A stretch of 64,000 bases of DNA from Arion vulgaris (Eukaryota > Mollusca > Gastropoda > Stylommatophora > Arionidae). Shown in pieces: positions 10,113 to 25,661 of this stretch. The translations under genes and the position numbers were made by a program. The notes beneath the pieces are model-generated. The model had not been told where the DNA came from, searched no databases, and was given only the letters and a program-made list of their open reading frames with translations. The DNA is taken from positions 39,984,279 through 40,048,278 of the forward strand of contig CM036754.1 of the NCBI GenBank assembly GCA_020796225.1, in the 5' to 3' direction. Positions within the stretch are counted from its first letter, which is position 1; the number at the start of each line of letters is the position of its first letter.

Positions 10113-13100
10113 CAGTACATTCTATATATACTGTAACTACTTAACCACAGATACATTCTATATAATACAGTAACTACTTAACCACAGATACATTCTATAT
10201 ATAATGTAACTACTTAACCACAGATACATTCTATATATATACTGTAACTACTTAACCACAGATACATTCTTAATATACAGTAACCACTTTAAACCCCAGA
10301 TACATTCTATTATATACTGTAACTACTTAACCACAGATACATTCTATATATATACTGTAACTACTTAACCACAGATACATTCTATATATACTGAACATTA
10401 ACCATGAACATTCTAATTTTATACTGTAACTATTTTAAACCCCAGATACATTCTATATATATAACTGTAATACTTAACCAAGATACATTCTATATATATA
10501 CTGTAACTACTTAACCACAGTACATTCTATATATATACTGTAACACTTAACCACAGATACATTCCTATATATATACTCAACTACTTAATCACAGATACAT
10601 TCTAAAAATACTGTAACTACTTAACCACAGATACATTCTTTTATATATACTGAACTACTTAACCACAGATACATTCTATATATATACTGTAACTACTTAA
10701 CCCCAGATACATTCTATATATATACTGTAACTACTTAACCACAGATACATTCTTTTATATACTGTAATTTCTTAACCACAGATAATTCTTATATATACTG
10801 TAACTACTTAACCACAGATACATTCTTTTATATATACTGTAACTACTTAACCACAGATACATTCTATATATACTGTAACTACTTAACCACAGATACTTCT
10901 ATATATACTGTAACCATTAGCCACAGATACATTCTATATAAAACTGTAACTACTTAACCACAGATACATTCTATATATACTGCAACTACTAAAAACCCCA
11001 GATACATTCTATATATATACAGTAACTACTTAACCACAGATACATTCTATATATATACTGTAAATTTCTTTAACCACAGATACATTCTATATATATACTG
11101 TAATTACTTAACCACAGATACATTCTATATATATACTGTAACTACTTAACCACAGATACATTCTATATATACTGTAACTACTTAACCACAGATACATTTT
11201 ATATATACTGTAACTACTTAACCACAGATACATTCTATATATATACTGTAACTACTTAACCACAGATACATTCTATATATATACAGTAACTACTTAACCA
11301 CATATACATTCTATATATACTGTAACTACTTAACCACAGATACATTCTATATATATATACAGTAACTACTTAAAAGATACATTCTATATATATACTGTAA
11401 CTACTTAACACAGATACATTCTATATATATACTGAACTACTTAACCACAGATACATTCTATATATATACTGTAACTACTTAACCCCAGATACATTCTATA
11501 TATATACTGTAAATTACTTAACCACAGATACATTCTATATATATACTGTAACTACTTAGCCACAGATACATTCTATATATATATATACAGTAACTACTTA
11601 ACCACAGATACATTCTTTTATATACTGTAACCCCGAACCACAGATACATTCTATATATATACAGTAACACTTTAGCCACAGATACATTCTATATATATAC
11701 TGTAACTACTTAGCCACAGATACATTCTATATATATACAGTAACTACTTAACCACAGATACATTCTATATATATACTGTAACTACTTAGCCACAGATACA
11801 TTCTATATATATATACAGTAACTACTTTTGCCACAGATACATTCTATATATATACAGTAACTACTTAACCACAGATACATTCTATATATATACAGTAACT
11901 ACTTTAAACACAGATAAATTTTATATAATTTCAGTAACACTTAACCACAGATACATTCTTTTATATATACTGCAACTACTTAGCCACAGATACATTCATA
12001 TTATATACAGTAACTACTTAACTACAGATAATTCTATATATATACAGTAAACTACTTAGCCACAGAACATTCTATATATATATACAGTAACTACTTTAAC
12101 CACAGATACATCTTATATATATACAGTAACTACTTAACCACGATACATTCTATATATATACTTAACAGTAACCACAGATACATTCTATATATATATACTG
12201 TAACTACTTAGCCACAGATACATTCTATATATATACTGTAACTACTTAGCCACAGATACATTCTATATATACAGTAACTACTTAACCACAGATACATTCT
12301 ATATATATACAGTAACTACTTAACCACATATACATTCTATATATATACAGTAACTACTTAACCACAGATACATTCTATATATATATACTGTAACACTTAA
12401 CAGATACATCTCAATATACAAAACTACTAACCACAGATACATTTTTATATATACAGAACTACTTAACCACAGATACATTCTATAGATATATACTGTAACA
12501 GAACCACAGATACATTCTAGTATATATACGAACTACTTAGCCACATATACATTCTATATATATACTGTAACTACTTAACCACAGATACATTCTATATATA
12601 TACTGTAACTACTTAACCACAGATACATTCATATATATACTGTAAAATACTTAACCACAGATACATTCTATATATACTGTAACTACATAACCACAGATAC
12701 ATTCTATATATATACTGTAACTACTTAACCACAGATACATTCTATATATATAAAACTGTAACTACTAACCACAGATACATTCTATAATATACAGTAACTA
12801 CTTAACCAAATATAATTTAAATACTGTAACTACTTAACCACAGATACATGCATATATATACAGTAACTACTTAGCCACAGATACATTCTATATATATACT
12901 GTAACTACTTAACCACAGATACATTCTATATATATACTGTAACTACTTAACCACAGATACATTCTATATATATACTGTAACTACTAAACCACAGATACAT
13001 TCTATATATATACTGTAACTACTTAACCCCAGATACATTCTATATATATACTGTAACTATTTTGCCACAGATACATTCAATATATATACAGTAACACTTA

Positions 13101-16100
13101 ACCAAGATACATTCTATATATATACAGAACTACTTAGCCACAGATACATTCTATATATATACTGAACTACTTAGCCAGATACATTCTATATATATACAGT
13201 AAACACTTAACCACAGATTAAATTCTATATATATACTGTAACTACTAGCCACAGATACATTCTATATATATACAGTAACTATTTTGCCACAGGGTACATT
13301 CTATATATATACAGTAATACTTTAAACCCCAGATACATTCTATATATACAGTAACTACTTAATCACAGATACATTCTATATATATACAGTAACTACTTAA
13401 CCAAGATACATTTCTATATATATACTCAACTACTTACACAGATACATTCTATATATATAAGTAATATTAACTAAGATACATTCATATATATAAGTAACTA
13501 CTTAGCCACAGATACATTCTATATATATATACAGTAACTACTTAACCACAGATACATTCTATATATATACAGTAACTACTTAACCACAGATACATTCTAT
13601 ATATATATACGTAAAAAGTAACACAGATACATTCTATATATATAACTGTAAACTACTTAGCCACAGATACATTCTATATATATACTGTAACTACTTAATA
13701 CAGATACATTCTATATATATACAGTAATACTTAACCACAGATACATTCTATATATATACAGTAACTACTTAACCACAGATACATTCTATATATATATACT
13801 GTAACTACGTAACCACAGATACATTCTATATATATACTGTAACTACTTAAAGCACATACATTCATATATATATATACTGTAACTACGTAACCACAGATAC
13901 ATTCTATATATACTGTAACTACTTAACCACAGATACATTCTATATATACTGTAACTACTTAACCACAGATACATTCTATATATATTGTAACTACATAACA
14001 TAGATACATTCATATATATACTGTAACTACCTAACCACAGATACATTCTATATATATTTCTAACAGTAACAACAGATACATTCTATATATATACTGTAAC
14101 CACTTAGCCACAGATACATTCTATATATATACAGTAACTACTTAACCACAGATACATTCTATATATATACTGTAACACTTAGCCACAGATACATTCTATA
14201 TATATATACTGAACTACGTAACCACAGATACATCTTTTATATAATGAACTACTTAACCACAGATACATTCTATATATATACTGTAACTACATAACCACAG
14301 ATACATTCTATATATATTGTAACTACATAACCACAGATACATTCTATATATATACTGTAACTACTTAACCACAGATGCATTCTATATATACTGTAACTAC
14401 TTTAACCACAAAAAACATTCTATATATACTGTAACTACTTAACCACAGATACATTCTATATATATATACTGTAACTATTTTGCCACAGATACATTCTATA
14501 TATATACTGTAACTACTTAACCACAGATACATTCTATATATATACAGTAAATTAACCAAAAGATACAAATATATACAGAACTACTTAACCACAGATACAT
14601 TCTATATATATACTGTAAACTACTTAACCACAGATACAAATTTTATATATATATTGTAACTACTTAGCCACAGATCATTCTATATATATATACTGTAACT
14701 ACTAACCACAGATACATTTAAAATATACAGAACTACTTAACCACAGATACATTCTATATATACTGTAACTACTTAGCCACAGATACATTCTATATATACT
14801 GTAACTATTAACCAATACATTCTATATATACTGAACTACTTTAAACCCCGATACATTCTATATATACTGTAACTACGTAACCACAGATACATTCTATATA
14901 TATACTGTAACTACTTAGCCATAGATACATTCTATATATACTGTAACTAGTTAGCCACAGATACATTCATATATAACTGTAACTACTTAACCACAGATAA
15001 TTCATATATACTGTAACTACTTACCACAGATACATTCTATATATACTGAACTACTTAACCACAGATAATTCTACATATATGTAACTTTCTTAGCCACAGA
15101 TACATTCTATATATATACAGTAACTACTCTAGCCACATATACATTCATATATATATACTGTAACTACTTAGACACAGATACATTTTATATATATATACTG
15201 TAACTACTTAGCCAAAGATACATTCTATACATACTGTAACTACTTAACCACATATACATTCTATAATACTGAACTACTTAACCACAGATACATTCTATAT
15301 ATACTGCAACTACGTAACCACAGATACATTCTATATATATACTGTAACTACTTAGCCACAGATACATTCTATATATATACTGTAACTACTTAACCACAGA
15401 TACATTCTATATATACACTGAATTTAGCCAAGATACATTCTATATATATACTGTAACTACTTAAAACCACAGATACATTCTATAAAATACTGTAACTACT
15501 TAGCCAAGATACATTCTATATAATACTGTAACTACATAACCACATACATTCTATATATACAGTAACTACTTAACCACAGATACATTCTATATATATATAC
15601 TGTAACTACTTAGCCACAGATACATTCTATATATATATACTGTAACTAGTAACCAAGATACATTCTTTTATATACTGTAACTATTAACCACAGATACATT
15701 CATATATATACTGTAACTACATAACCAAGATACATTCTATATATATTGTAAATAAAACCACAGATACATTCTATATATATACTGTAACATTTTAAACCCC
15801 AGATGCATTCTTTTATATACTGTAACTACTTAACACAAATACATTCTATATATACTGTAACTACTTAACCACAGATACATTCTATATATATATACTGTAA
15901 CTACTTAGCCACAGATACATTCTATATATATACTGTAACTACTTAACCACAGATACATTCTATATAATACAGTAACTACTTTAAACCCCAGATACATTCT
16001 ATATATATAGAACCACTTAACCACAGATACATTCTATATATATACTGTAAAATACTTAACCACAGATCATTCTTATATATATTGAATTACTTAGCCACAG

Positions 16101-19100
16101 ATACATTCTTTTATATATATACTGTAACTACTTAACCACAGATACATTCTATATATATACAGTAACTACTTAACCACAGATACATTCTATATATATACTG
16201 TAACTATTTTAACCTCAGATACATTCTATATATATATACTGTAATACTTAACCACAGATATTCTATATATATACAGTAACTACTTAACCACAGATACATT
16301 CTATATATACGTAAACTTAGCCACAGATACATTCTATATATACTGTAACTACTTAGCCACAGATACATTCTATATATACTGAACTACTTTAACCACATAT
16401 ACATTCTATATATACTGTAACTACTTAACCACAGATACATTCTATATATATTAAAATATTAAACCCCAGATACATTCTATATATATACTGTAACTATTTA
16501 GCCACAGATACATTCTATATATACTGAACTATTAGCACAGATACATTTCTATATATATACTGTAACTACTTAACCACAGATACATTCTATATATATAATG
16601 TAATATTTAACCACAGATACATTCTATATATACTGTAACTACTTGAGCCACAGATACATTCTATATATACTGTAACTACTTAACCACAGATACATTCTAC
16701 ATATACTGTAACTACTTAGCCACAGATACATTCTATATATATATACAGTAATCCTAGCCACATAACATTCTATATATATATACTGTAACTACTTAGACAC
16801 AGATACATTCTATATATATATACTGTAACTACTTAGCCAAAGATACATTCTATACATACTGTAACTACTTAACCACATATACATTCTATATATACTGTAA
16901 CTACTTAACCACAGATACATACTTTTATATACTGTAACTAGTAACCACAGATACATTCATATATATACTGTAACTATTAGCCACAGATACATTCTATATA
17001 TATACTGTAACTACTTAACCACAGATAATTTTATATGATACACTGTAACTACTTAGCCACAGATACATTCTTTTATATATACTGTAACTACTTTTAAACC
17101 CCAGATACATTCTATATATATACTGTAACTACTTAGCCACAGATACATTCTATATATATACTGTAACTACATAACCACATATACATTCTATATATGCTGT
17201 AAATTACTTGCACAGATACATTCTATATATAAATGAATCTTAACCACAGATACATTCTTATATATACTGTAACTACTTAACCACAAATACATTCTATATA
17301 TACTGTAATTCATAATCACAGATACATTCATATATACTGTAACTACTTAACCACAGATACATTCTATATATACTGTAACTACTTAACCACAGATACATTC
17401 TATATATATATACTGTAACTACTTAGCCACAGATACATTCTATATATATACTGTAACTACTTAACCACAGATACATTCTATATATACAGTAACTACTTAA
17501 CCACAGATACATTCTATATATATACAGTAACTACTTTTGCCACAGATACATTCTATATATATACTGAACCACTTAACCACAGAACATTCTATATATATAC
17601 AGTAACTACTTAACCACAGATACATTCTATATATATACAGTAACTACTTAACCACAGATACATTCTATATATATACTGTAACTACTTAACCACAGATACA
17701 TTCTATATATATATTGTAACTACTTAGCCACAGATACATTCTATATATATATACTGTAACTACTTAACCACAGATACATTCTATATATATACAGTAACTA
17801 CTTAACCACAGATACATTCTATATATACTGTAACTACTTAGCCACAGATACATTCTATATATACTGTAAAATACTTAGCCACAGATACATTCTATATATA
17901 CTGTAATTCTTTAAACATATACATTCTATATATACTTAACATGTAACACAGATACATTCTAAAATATATACTGAACTACTTAGCCACAAAATACATTCTA
18001 TTATACTGTAACTAGTAGCCAAGATAATTCTATATATATAACTGTAACTACTTAACCAAGATACATTCTATATATACTGTAACTTAGACAGATACATTCT
18101 ATATACTGTAACTACTTTAACCACAGATACATTCTACATATACTGTAACTACTTAGCCACAGATACATTCTATATATATATACAGTAATATTAGCCCCAA
18201 AATACATTCTATATATATATACTGTAAAATACTTTGAACAGATACATCTATATATATATACTGTAACTACTTAATAAAGATACATTCTATACATACTGTA
18301 ACTACTTAACTATATCATTCTATATAACGAACTACTTAACCACAGATACATTCATATATACTGTAACTACGTAACCACAGATAATTATATATAACTGTAA
18401 CTACTTAGCACAGATACATCTATATATATATCTGTAACTACTTAACCAAGATACATTCTATATATACACTGTAATTCTTACAGATACACTTTATATAACT
18501 GTAACTACTTAACCACAGATACATTCTATAATAAACCAACACTTTGCACAGATACATTCTTATATATACTAACTACATAACCACAATACATCCCTATATA
18601 TACAGTAACTACTTAACCACAGATACATTCTATATATATACTGTAACTACTTAAGCCAGATACATTCTATATATATATACTGTAACTTAACCCCAGATAC
18701 ATTCTATATATACTGTAACTACTTAACCACAGATACATTCTATATATATACTGTAACTACATAACCACAGATACATTCTATATATATTGTAACTACATAA
18801 CCACAGATACATTCTATATATATACTGTAACTACTTAACCACAGATGCATTCTATATATACTGTAACTACTTAACCACAAATACATTCTATATATACTGT
18901 AACTACTTAACCACAGATACATTCTATATATATATACTGTAACTACTTAGCCACAGATACATTATATATATACTGTAACTACTTAACCACAGATACATTC
19001 TATATATATAATGTAACTACTTAACCACAGATACATTCTATATATATACAGTAACTACTTAACCACAGATACATTCTATATATATACTGTAACTACTTAA

Positions 19101-22100
19101 CCACAGATACATTCTATATATATATTGTAACTACTTAGCCACAGATACATTCTATATATATATACTGTAACTACTTAACCACAGATACATTCTATATATA
19201 TACAGTAACTACTTAACCACAGATACATTCTATATATACTGTAACTACTTAGCCACAGATACATTCTATATATACTGTAACTACTTAACCACAGATACAT
19301 TCTATATATATATACTGTAACTACTTAACCACAGATACATTCTTATATATACTGTAACTACTTAGCCACAGATACATTCCCATATATATACTGTAACTAC
19401 TAACCACAGATACATTCTATATATATACTGTAACTACTTAACCACAGATACATTCATATATATACTGTAAAATACTAACCAAGATAACTTATATCACACT
19501 GTAACTACTTTTGACAGATACATTTATATATATATACTGTAACTACTTTAACCACAGATACATTCTTATATATACTGAACTACTTTTAAACCCCAGATAC
19601 ATCTATATATATACTGTAACTACTTAGCCACAGATACATTCTATATATATACTGTAACTACTTAGCCACAGATACATTCTATATATACTGTAACTACTTA
19701 ACCACATATACATTCTATATATATACTGTAACTACTTAACCACAGATACATTCTATATATATGCTGTAACTACTTAGCCACAGATACATTCTATATATAA
19801 ATGTAACGACTTAACCACAGATACATTCTATATATATATACTGTAACTACTTAACCACAGATACCCTTCTATATATACTGAACTACTTTAACCACAGAAC
19901 ATTCTATATATATACTGTAACTACTTAACCACAGATACATTCATATATACTGAATATTAACCAAGATACATTCTATATATATACTGTAACTACTTAACAC
20001 AGATACATTCTATATATATATACTGTAACTACTTAGCCACAGATACATTCTATATATACTGTAACACTTAACCAGATACATTCTATATATATATACTGTA
20101 ACTACTTAACCACAGATACATTCTATATATACTGTAACTACTTAACCTCAGATACATTCTATATATATATATACTGTAACTACTTAACCACAGATACATT
20201 CTATATAATACTGTAACTACTTAACCCCAGATACATTCTATATATATACTGTAACTACTTAACCACAGATACATTCTAAAATATACACTGTAACTACTTA
20301 GCCACAGATACATTCTATATATATATATACTGTAACTACTTAAACCAAGATACATTCTATATATATACTGTAACTACAACCACAGATACATTCTATATAT
20401 ACTGTAACTACTTAGCCACAGATACATTCTATATATATACTGAACTATAGCCAAGATACATTCTATATATATACTGTAACTACTTTGCCAAGATACATTC
20501 AAAATATACTGTAACTGCTTAGCCAGATACATTCTATATATAAATGTAACTACTTTAACCACAGATACATTCTATATATATATTGTAACTACTTAACCAC
20601 AGATAATTTATATATATGCTGTCACTACTTAGACAGATACATTCTTTTATATAATTGAACACTTAACACAGATATACTTATATATATACTGTAACTACTA
20701 ACCACAGATACATTCATAATACTGTAACTACTTAACCACAGATACATTCTATATATATACTGTAACTACTTAAACACAGATACATTCTATATAACTAACT
20801 ACTTAACCAAGATAAAATTCTATATATATACTGTAACTACTAACCACAGATACATTCTATATATATATACTGTAACTCTTTAGCCACAGATACATTCTAT
20901 ATATACTGTAACTACTTAACCACAGCTACATTCTATATATATATACTGTAACTACTTAACCACAGATACATTCTATATATATACTGAACTACTTAACCTC
21001 AGATACATTCTATATATATATACTGTAATCTTAACCACAGATACATTTCTATATATATACTGTAACTACTTAACCACAGATACATTCTATATATATATAC
21101 TGTAACTACTTTTGCCACAGATACATTCTATATATACTGTAACTACTTAACCACAGATACATTCTATATATATATATATACTGTAACTATTAACCACAGA
21201 TACATTCTATATATATACTGTAACTACTTAACTCGATACATTCTATATATATATATGAACTACTTAACCAAAAACATTCTATATAATACTGTAATCTTAA
21301 CCACAGATACATTTTTTATACATATTGTAACTTTAACCACAGATACATTCTATATATACTGTAACTACTTAGCACAGGGTACATTTTTATATATACTGTA
21401 ACCGCTTAGCCACAGATACATTCTATATATACTGTAACTACTTAACCACAGATACATTCTATATATGATACTGAATCACTTAACCACAGATCATTCTATA
21501 TATATGCGTCACTACTAGCCAGATCATTTTATATATACTGTAACGACTTAACCACAGATACATTTCCCTTATATATATATACTGTAACTACTTAACCACA
21601 GATAATTCTATATATACTGTAACTACTTAACCCAAGATACATCTATATATATATATTTTAACTACTTTAACCACAGATACATTCTATATATACTGTAACT
21701 ACTTAACCACAGATACATTCTATATATAACTGAACTACTTAACCACAGATAAAATTCTATATATATATACTGTAACTACTTAGCCACAGATACATTCTAT
21801 ATATACTGTAACTACTTAACCACAGCACATCTCTATATATATATACTGTAACTATTTAACCACAGATACATTCTATATATATACTGAACTACTTAACCCC
21901 CAGATACATTCTATTTTATATACTGGGAACTATTAACCACAGATACATTCTATATATATACTGTAAACACTTAACCACAGATACATTCTATATATATATA
22001 CTGTAACTACTTAGCCACAGATACATTCTATATATACTGTAACTACTTAACCACAGATACATTCTATATATATATACTGTAACTACTTAACCACAGATAC

Positions 22101-22535
22101 ATTCTATATATATACTGTAACTACTTAACCTCAGATACATTCTATATATATATACTGTAACTACTTAACCACAGATACATTCTATATATATACTGTAACT
22201 ACTTAACCACAGATACATTCTATTATATATACTGTAACACTTAGCCACAGATACATTTTTATATATAATGAAACCCACTTAACCACAGATACTTTTCTAT
22301 ATATATATACTGTAACTACTTAACACAGATACATTCTATATATATACTGAAACCCATTCAACCTCAGATACATTCTATATATATATACTGTAACATTAAC
22401 CCACAGATACATTCTATATATATACTGAAACTACTTAACCACAGATACATTCTTTATACATATTGAACTACTTAACCACAGATACATTCTATATATACTG
22501 AACTACTTAACCACAGATACATTCTATATAACTGA
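10105..22535. repeat. 12.4-kb satellite, ~38-bp unit, roughly 320 copies
   Basis: The unit is ctgtaactacttaaccacag followed by atacattct and a variable (TA)3-6 stretch. Length varies mainly with the TA count. A common variant has ttagccacag. Many units carry single-base losses or odd substitutions such as tttaaacccc. These cluster, which suggests either older units or residual consensus errors. The 17-bp part taactacttaaccacag equals the reverse complement of the SINE-E A-box region. Small minus-strand open frames (MYLWLSSYSIY repeats) are by-products. Confidence 0.97.
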
Positions 22536-22544
22536 ATCAGTCGT

Positions 22545-22675
22545 AAACTGACTTTTAGTCATCGAACAAAAAATTCAGAGAAACAACATATTGTCTCAGA
22601 GTGGCAAAAAGGGTTAATTATAATTATCCAACTCGGTGTTACAATTTTTTTTTTTTTTTTTCTTTTTTTTAAACG
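22545..22675. other. Satellite edge, AGGGTTAA site and oligo(T) run
   Basis: At 22605-22620 the sequence tggcaaaaagggttaatt resembles a TTAA-flanked transposon end, but no partner end was found. A run of about 20 T lies at 22649-22668. Confidence 0.35.
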
Positions 22676-23335
22676 ATCTAATGTTACTAGTGATGTTGAT
22701 CTGATGTTATAGTGATGCTGATCTGATGTTACTAGTGATGCTGATCTGATGTTACTAGTGATGTTGATCTGATGTTACTAGTGATGCTGATCTGATGTTA
22801 CTAGTGACGTTGATGTTACTAGTGATGCTAATGTTACTAGTGATGTTGATGTTACTAGTGATGCTGATCTGATGTTACTAGTGACGTTGATGTTACTAGT
22901 GATGCTAATGTTACTAGTGATGTTGATGTTACTAGTGATGCTGATGGTACTAGTGATTCTAATGTTACTAGTGATGCTAATGTTACTAGTGATGCTAATG
23001 TTACTAGTGATGTTGATGTTACCAGTGATGCTAATGTTACTAGTGATGTTAATGTTACTAGTGATGCTAATGTTACTAGTGATGTTAATGTTACTAGTGA
23101 TGCTAATGTTACTAGTGATGGTAATGTTACTAGTGATGTTGATGTTACTAGTGATCCCAATGTTTCTAGTGATGCTGATGTTATCGTGATGATGATCTGA
23201 TGTTATTTAGTGATGATGATCTAATGTTACTAGTGATATTGATGTTACTAGTGATGATAATGTTACTAGTGATGTTGATGTTACTAGTGATCCCAAGTTA
23301 ATAGTAATGCTAATGTTAATAGTAATGCTGACGGC
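22676..23335. repeat. 18-bp minisatellite with 24-bp variants
   Basis: The unit gatgttactagtgatgct is repeated about 33 times, with early units extended by gatct. An 18-bp period keeps frames open on both strands (LVTLTS-like and MLLVML-like peptides), which are not genes. The right end decays after 23290. Confidence 0.93.
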
Positions 23336-23339
23336 AAGG

Positions 23340-24110
23340 TTGGTTGTTAAGTGGGATACTCATAATCTTTCATTGAAAACTTCAACACTGCCTTGATATT
23401 CCTTCAACCCTATACAGTGCATGTCTACCGTCGTTGCTAACTCCCTAATCTTGGGAGAACACAACTCATTTGTATGTTCATCTTTTGTGCTGAGCCGCAA
23501 CTGAATACAAACTGCAATTAATAAATTTGATGGGAGGCTTAAACGGTTGAATAGACAACAGGGTAAAATGGGTTGAAGGGAGGAGTCACAACACAACTGA
23601 CATTATCTGCAAATGAAAACTGTTTTTAAAGAAATATGAAATCACGTTTTGAAATGCTAACAAAAGTGAATTCCTAAATTTTGACACTTTTCTCCTAGTG
23701 CAAACGTTTTCAAGAGCTTTGAAAATTGATAAGTCCAAGATAAATGGCAGGCCTATGCTCGTGTCAAAGAATAACAGAAGGAAATACTATGATGGTATTA
23801 TGGCTTCCGAGCATTCCTTAGGAGCTATTGTGTCGAATTTGCGTGGCTTCCTAAGGGCACGTATAGTTTAACCTCGTATATATGTAGTCCTTCCAAAACA
23901 GAGTTATTTTTACATATAAGCAACATATCCAATTTAATTCCACAAGCTCAAACAGCAATGTGTGTTTCTGGGCTGTAATTAGTCTCAAAATAGGGTTTGA
24001 GTGGAGCTTGCTTTTCTGTGTGTTTGTTTGTATCGTTGTGGTCTCCGTAGTGGGGGTGTAATGTGCTCTGCTGTCGCTCATGTGCCCGGTTTGTTCCTCG
24101 TTTAGCGAAG
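23340..24110. other. Unassigned single-copy-looking DNA
   Basis: No repeat or coding domain recognised. Two short minus-strand open frames (23360-23596 and 23851-24081) lack motifs. This is a candidate unique stretch. Confidence 0.45.
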
Positions 24111-24114
24111 ATCA

Positions 24115-24245
24115 ATGTTTTTCCAGAGATTTTGGTCTCAGTGAGGTGAGATCTAGTTCCAGTCCTGTGAGACAGACGTTAAAAAAGTAGTGTTTAAGCT
24201 AAGAACATTAAAGAACCTTTTCTTGCTTACTTATTCCTCTCCGCT
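24115..24245 (+). mobile_element. SINE-F fragment
   Basis: It contains ggtgagatctagttccagtc, the gagacagacg block and ttaaagaacc, which match the middle of the fuller copies at 34360-34450 and 54165-54250. The head is missing. Confidence 0.55.
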
Positions 24246-24329
24246 CTTGTGGAGCATAGGACATCAAGTTGTTTACCACTTTTCTCCATCTCTAGCTGTT
24301 TTCTTTTTATTTTTTTTTTCCGATCCAGA

Positions 24330-24480
24330 AGCACATAAACTTTTAGCTCTTCGGCTCGGTGCCATGGACATCGTAACCCTTCGATTCGGTGCTAAGAACA
24401 CTGTAAACGGAGAACCGGCTTTTCTATCAGCCCGCGGAATTGAACCGCACTCACAGGGGGCTAGCTTTGTTTATTAAAGA
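24330..24480 (-). mobile_element. tRNA-derived SINE head
   Basis: On the minus strand a perfect B-box-like ggttcaattcc lies at about 24436-24446 after a tRNA-like start. Bases 24340-24400 hold two diverged copies of a 35-bp segment (tcggctcggtgcc / ttcgattcggtgct). No closely related second copy was found in the window. Confidence 0.45.
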
Positions 24481-24594
24481 ACATTGGGCAGATACAAATG
24501 AAAAGGAGTAAACTGGAACGCCGCTGCCCAAACAAATTCTTAAGCAGATTTTAAAATAAAACTTCGTGCAAATTTTAACTATCACAAAACTATC

Positions 24595-24765
24595 TCCGGG
24601 AACCCTTGCCGGTGCAAAAGTTCTGCACTGCCGTAGAGAGGTTCCTGTGTAAGAAATATAACTATAACATAAAAATATATCAGCGGCAGAGCACGAACTC
24701 CATACCACCGGCCAGAATATCTGATGTAAACTTAAAGATAATACAATTTTGAAAAAATTCCCTTT
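24595..24765 (+). mobile_element. SINE-D fragment
   Basis: The blocks gcagagcacgaactcc, ccaccggccag and ctgatgtaaacttaaag match 40365-40425 in order. The (TGAT)n end seen in other copies is absent here. Confidence 0.45.
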
Positions 24766-24779
24766 ATTTAATTGTAATT

Positions 24780-24892
24780 GAGAGGAAGCAAAGAAGACTG
24801 ATAACTAAGTGGATCACTAAAATGTTGCAGACATTCATCAATAAATGCCTGCGCTGGATACTCCATCTGCGATGGAATTACAGGAACTCGTA
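24780..24892 (+). mobile_element. LINE fragment, half of an inverted pair
   Basis: It encodes part of the post-RT region (CLRWILHLRW). The reverse complement of this segment is found at 25552-25655 (gatggagtatcctgcgcagg and following), so the two form diverged inverted repeats about 660 bp apart. Confidence 0.6.
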
Positions 24893-24929
24893 CTTTGGCT
24901 CATTCAACGACCTTCCACTCTACTCGTCC

Positions 24930-25108
24930 TTACGGCCTGGTGCATCCGTTTTCTGCAAGCATTTGTTTCGGGTTAACATTTCCTAGCGGACATGTGCTTC
25001 CGATTTCAGCCAAACCTCTTTAGTCGACTCTTACGACATGCGTGTCAGATAACATTGGTTCTATTCTTTACACCCCAAATTTGGGCCCGGTAACCACTCG
25101 GAATATTC
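24930..25108 (-). mobile_element. SINE-B copy, truncated
   Basis: It shares ttacgacatgcgtg and tttacaccccaaatttggg with 28747-29004 and 59236-59489. The 3' (GAA)n part is not visible, so the copy is 3' truncated or diverged. Confidence 0.65.
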
Positions 25109-25239
25109 TCAGGATATAAAATTTCACAAAGAATTTGAAAACAATTTAAATGTACAATTCTTAGGATATACGGTATCGAGATACTAAAAGAACTTGTCCT
25201 GCAGTGGCACTAATGACGGACATGTCAGTCTGCTCTTCT

Positions 25240-25660
25240 TCAGGCTTCACTCCTAGAGAAACATAGGTCCGCAACCAAGACCTTTCAAGTCATCCTATCC
25301 AAGGCAATATTTTCCAGATCTCTCCACTCTCTCCCACAATTCTTGCATTCCGTTCTCCCACTTCCATGTGTTCTTGGGTCTTCCCTACACTCTATTACCC
25401 TGGGGGTTCTATCAGAGGACCTATCTGGTGACGCTGTCTAGAGATCTCCTCAGTGTGTGTCCTATCCATCGCCACTTTCTGTCCTTTATCTCTTGTTCCA
25501 CCTGCTGTTGTCCCGCTCTATCTCACAGTGACCTGTTTGTGGTCCTGTAATGAGATCGCAGATGGAGTATCCTGCGCAGGTATCTATTGATGAATGTCTG
25601 CAACTTTTTGGTGTTGCCCTTAGTTATCAGCCTTGTCTGTTTCCTTATAATCTGAACATC
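25240..25660 (-). pseudogene. LINE 3' ORF fragment
   Basis: On the minus strand, reading from 25660: CRYLRWILHLRS, then RKWRWIGHTLRR near 25475, SVTRQVL, NPQG and RPKNTWKWE near 25375, followed by an ELWERV stretch. This is the same post-RT arrangement as in the 3876-6887 LINE but a diverged family. It has stops. Confidence 0.75.
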
Positions 25661-25661
25661 T

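Noticed and set aside
10105..22535. Centromeric satellite
   Set aside because: Size and AT content would fit, but nothing in the window shows centromere function, and a developmental gene lies 35 kb away.
22855..23189. Hydrophobic repeats on both strands resembling membrane proteins
   Set aside because: Pure 18-bp minisatellite translation in both orientations.
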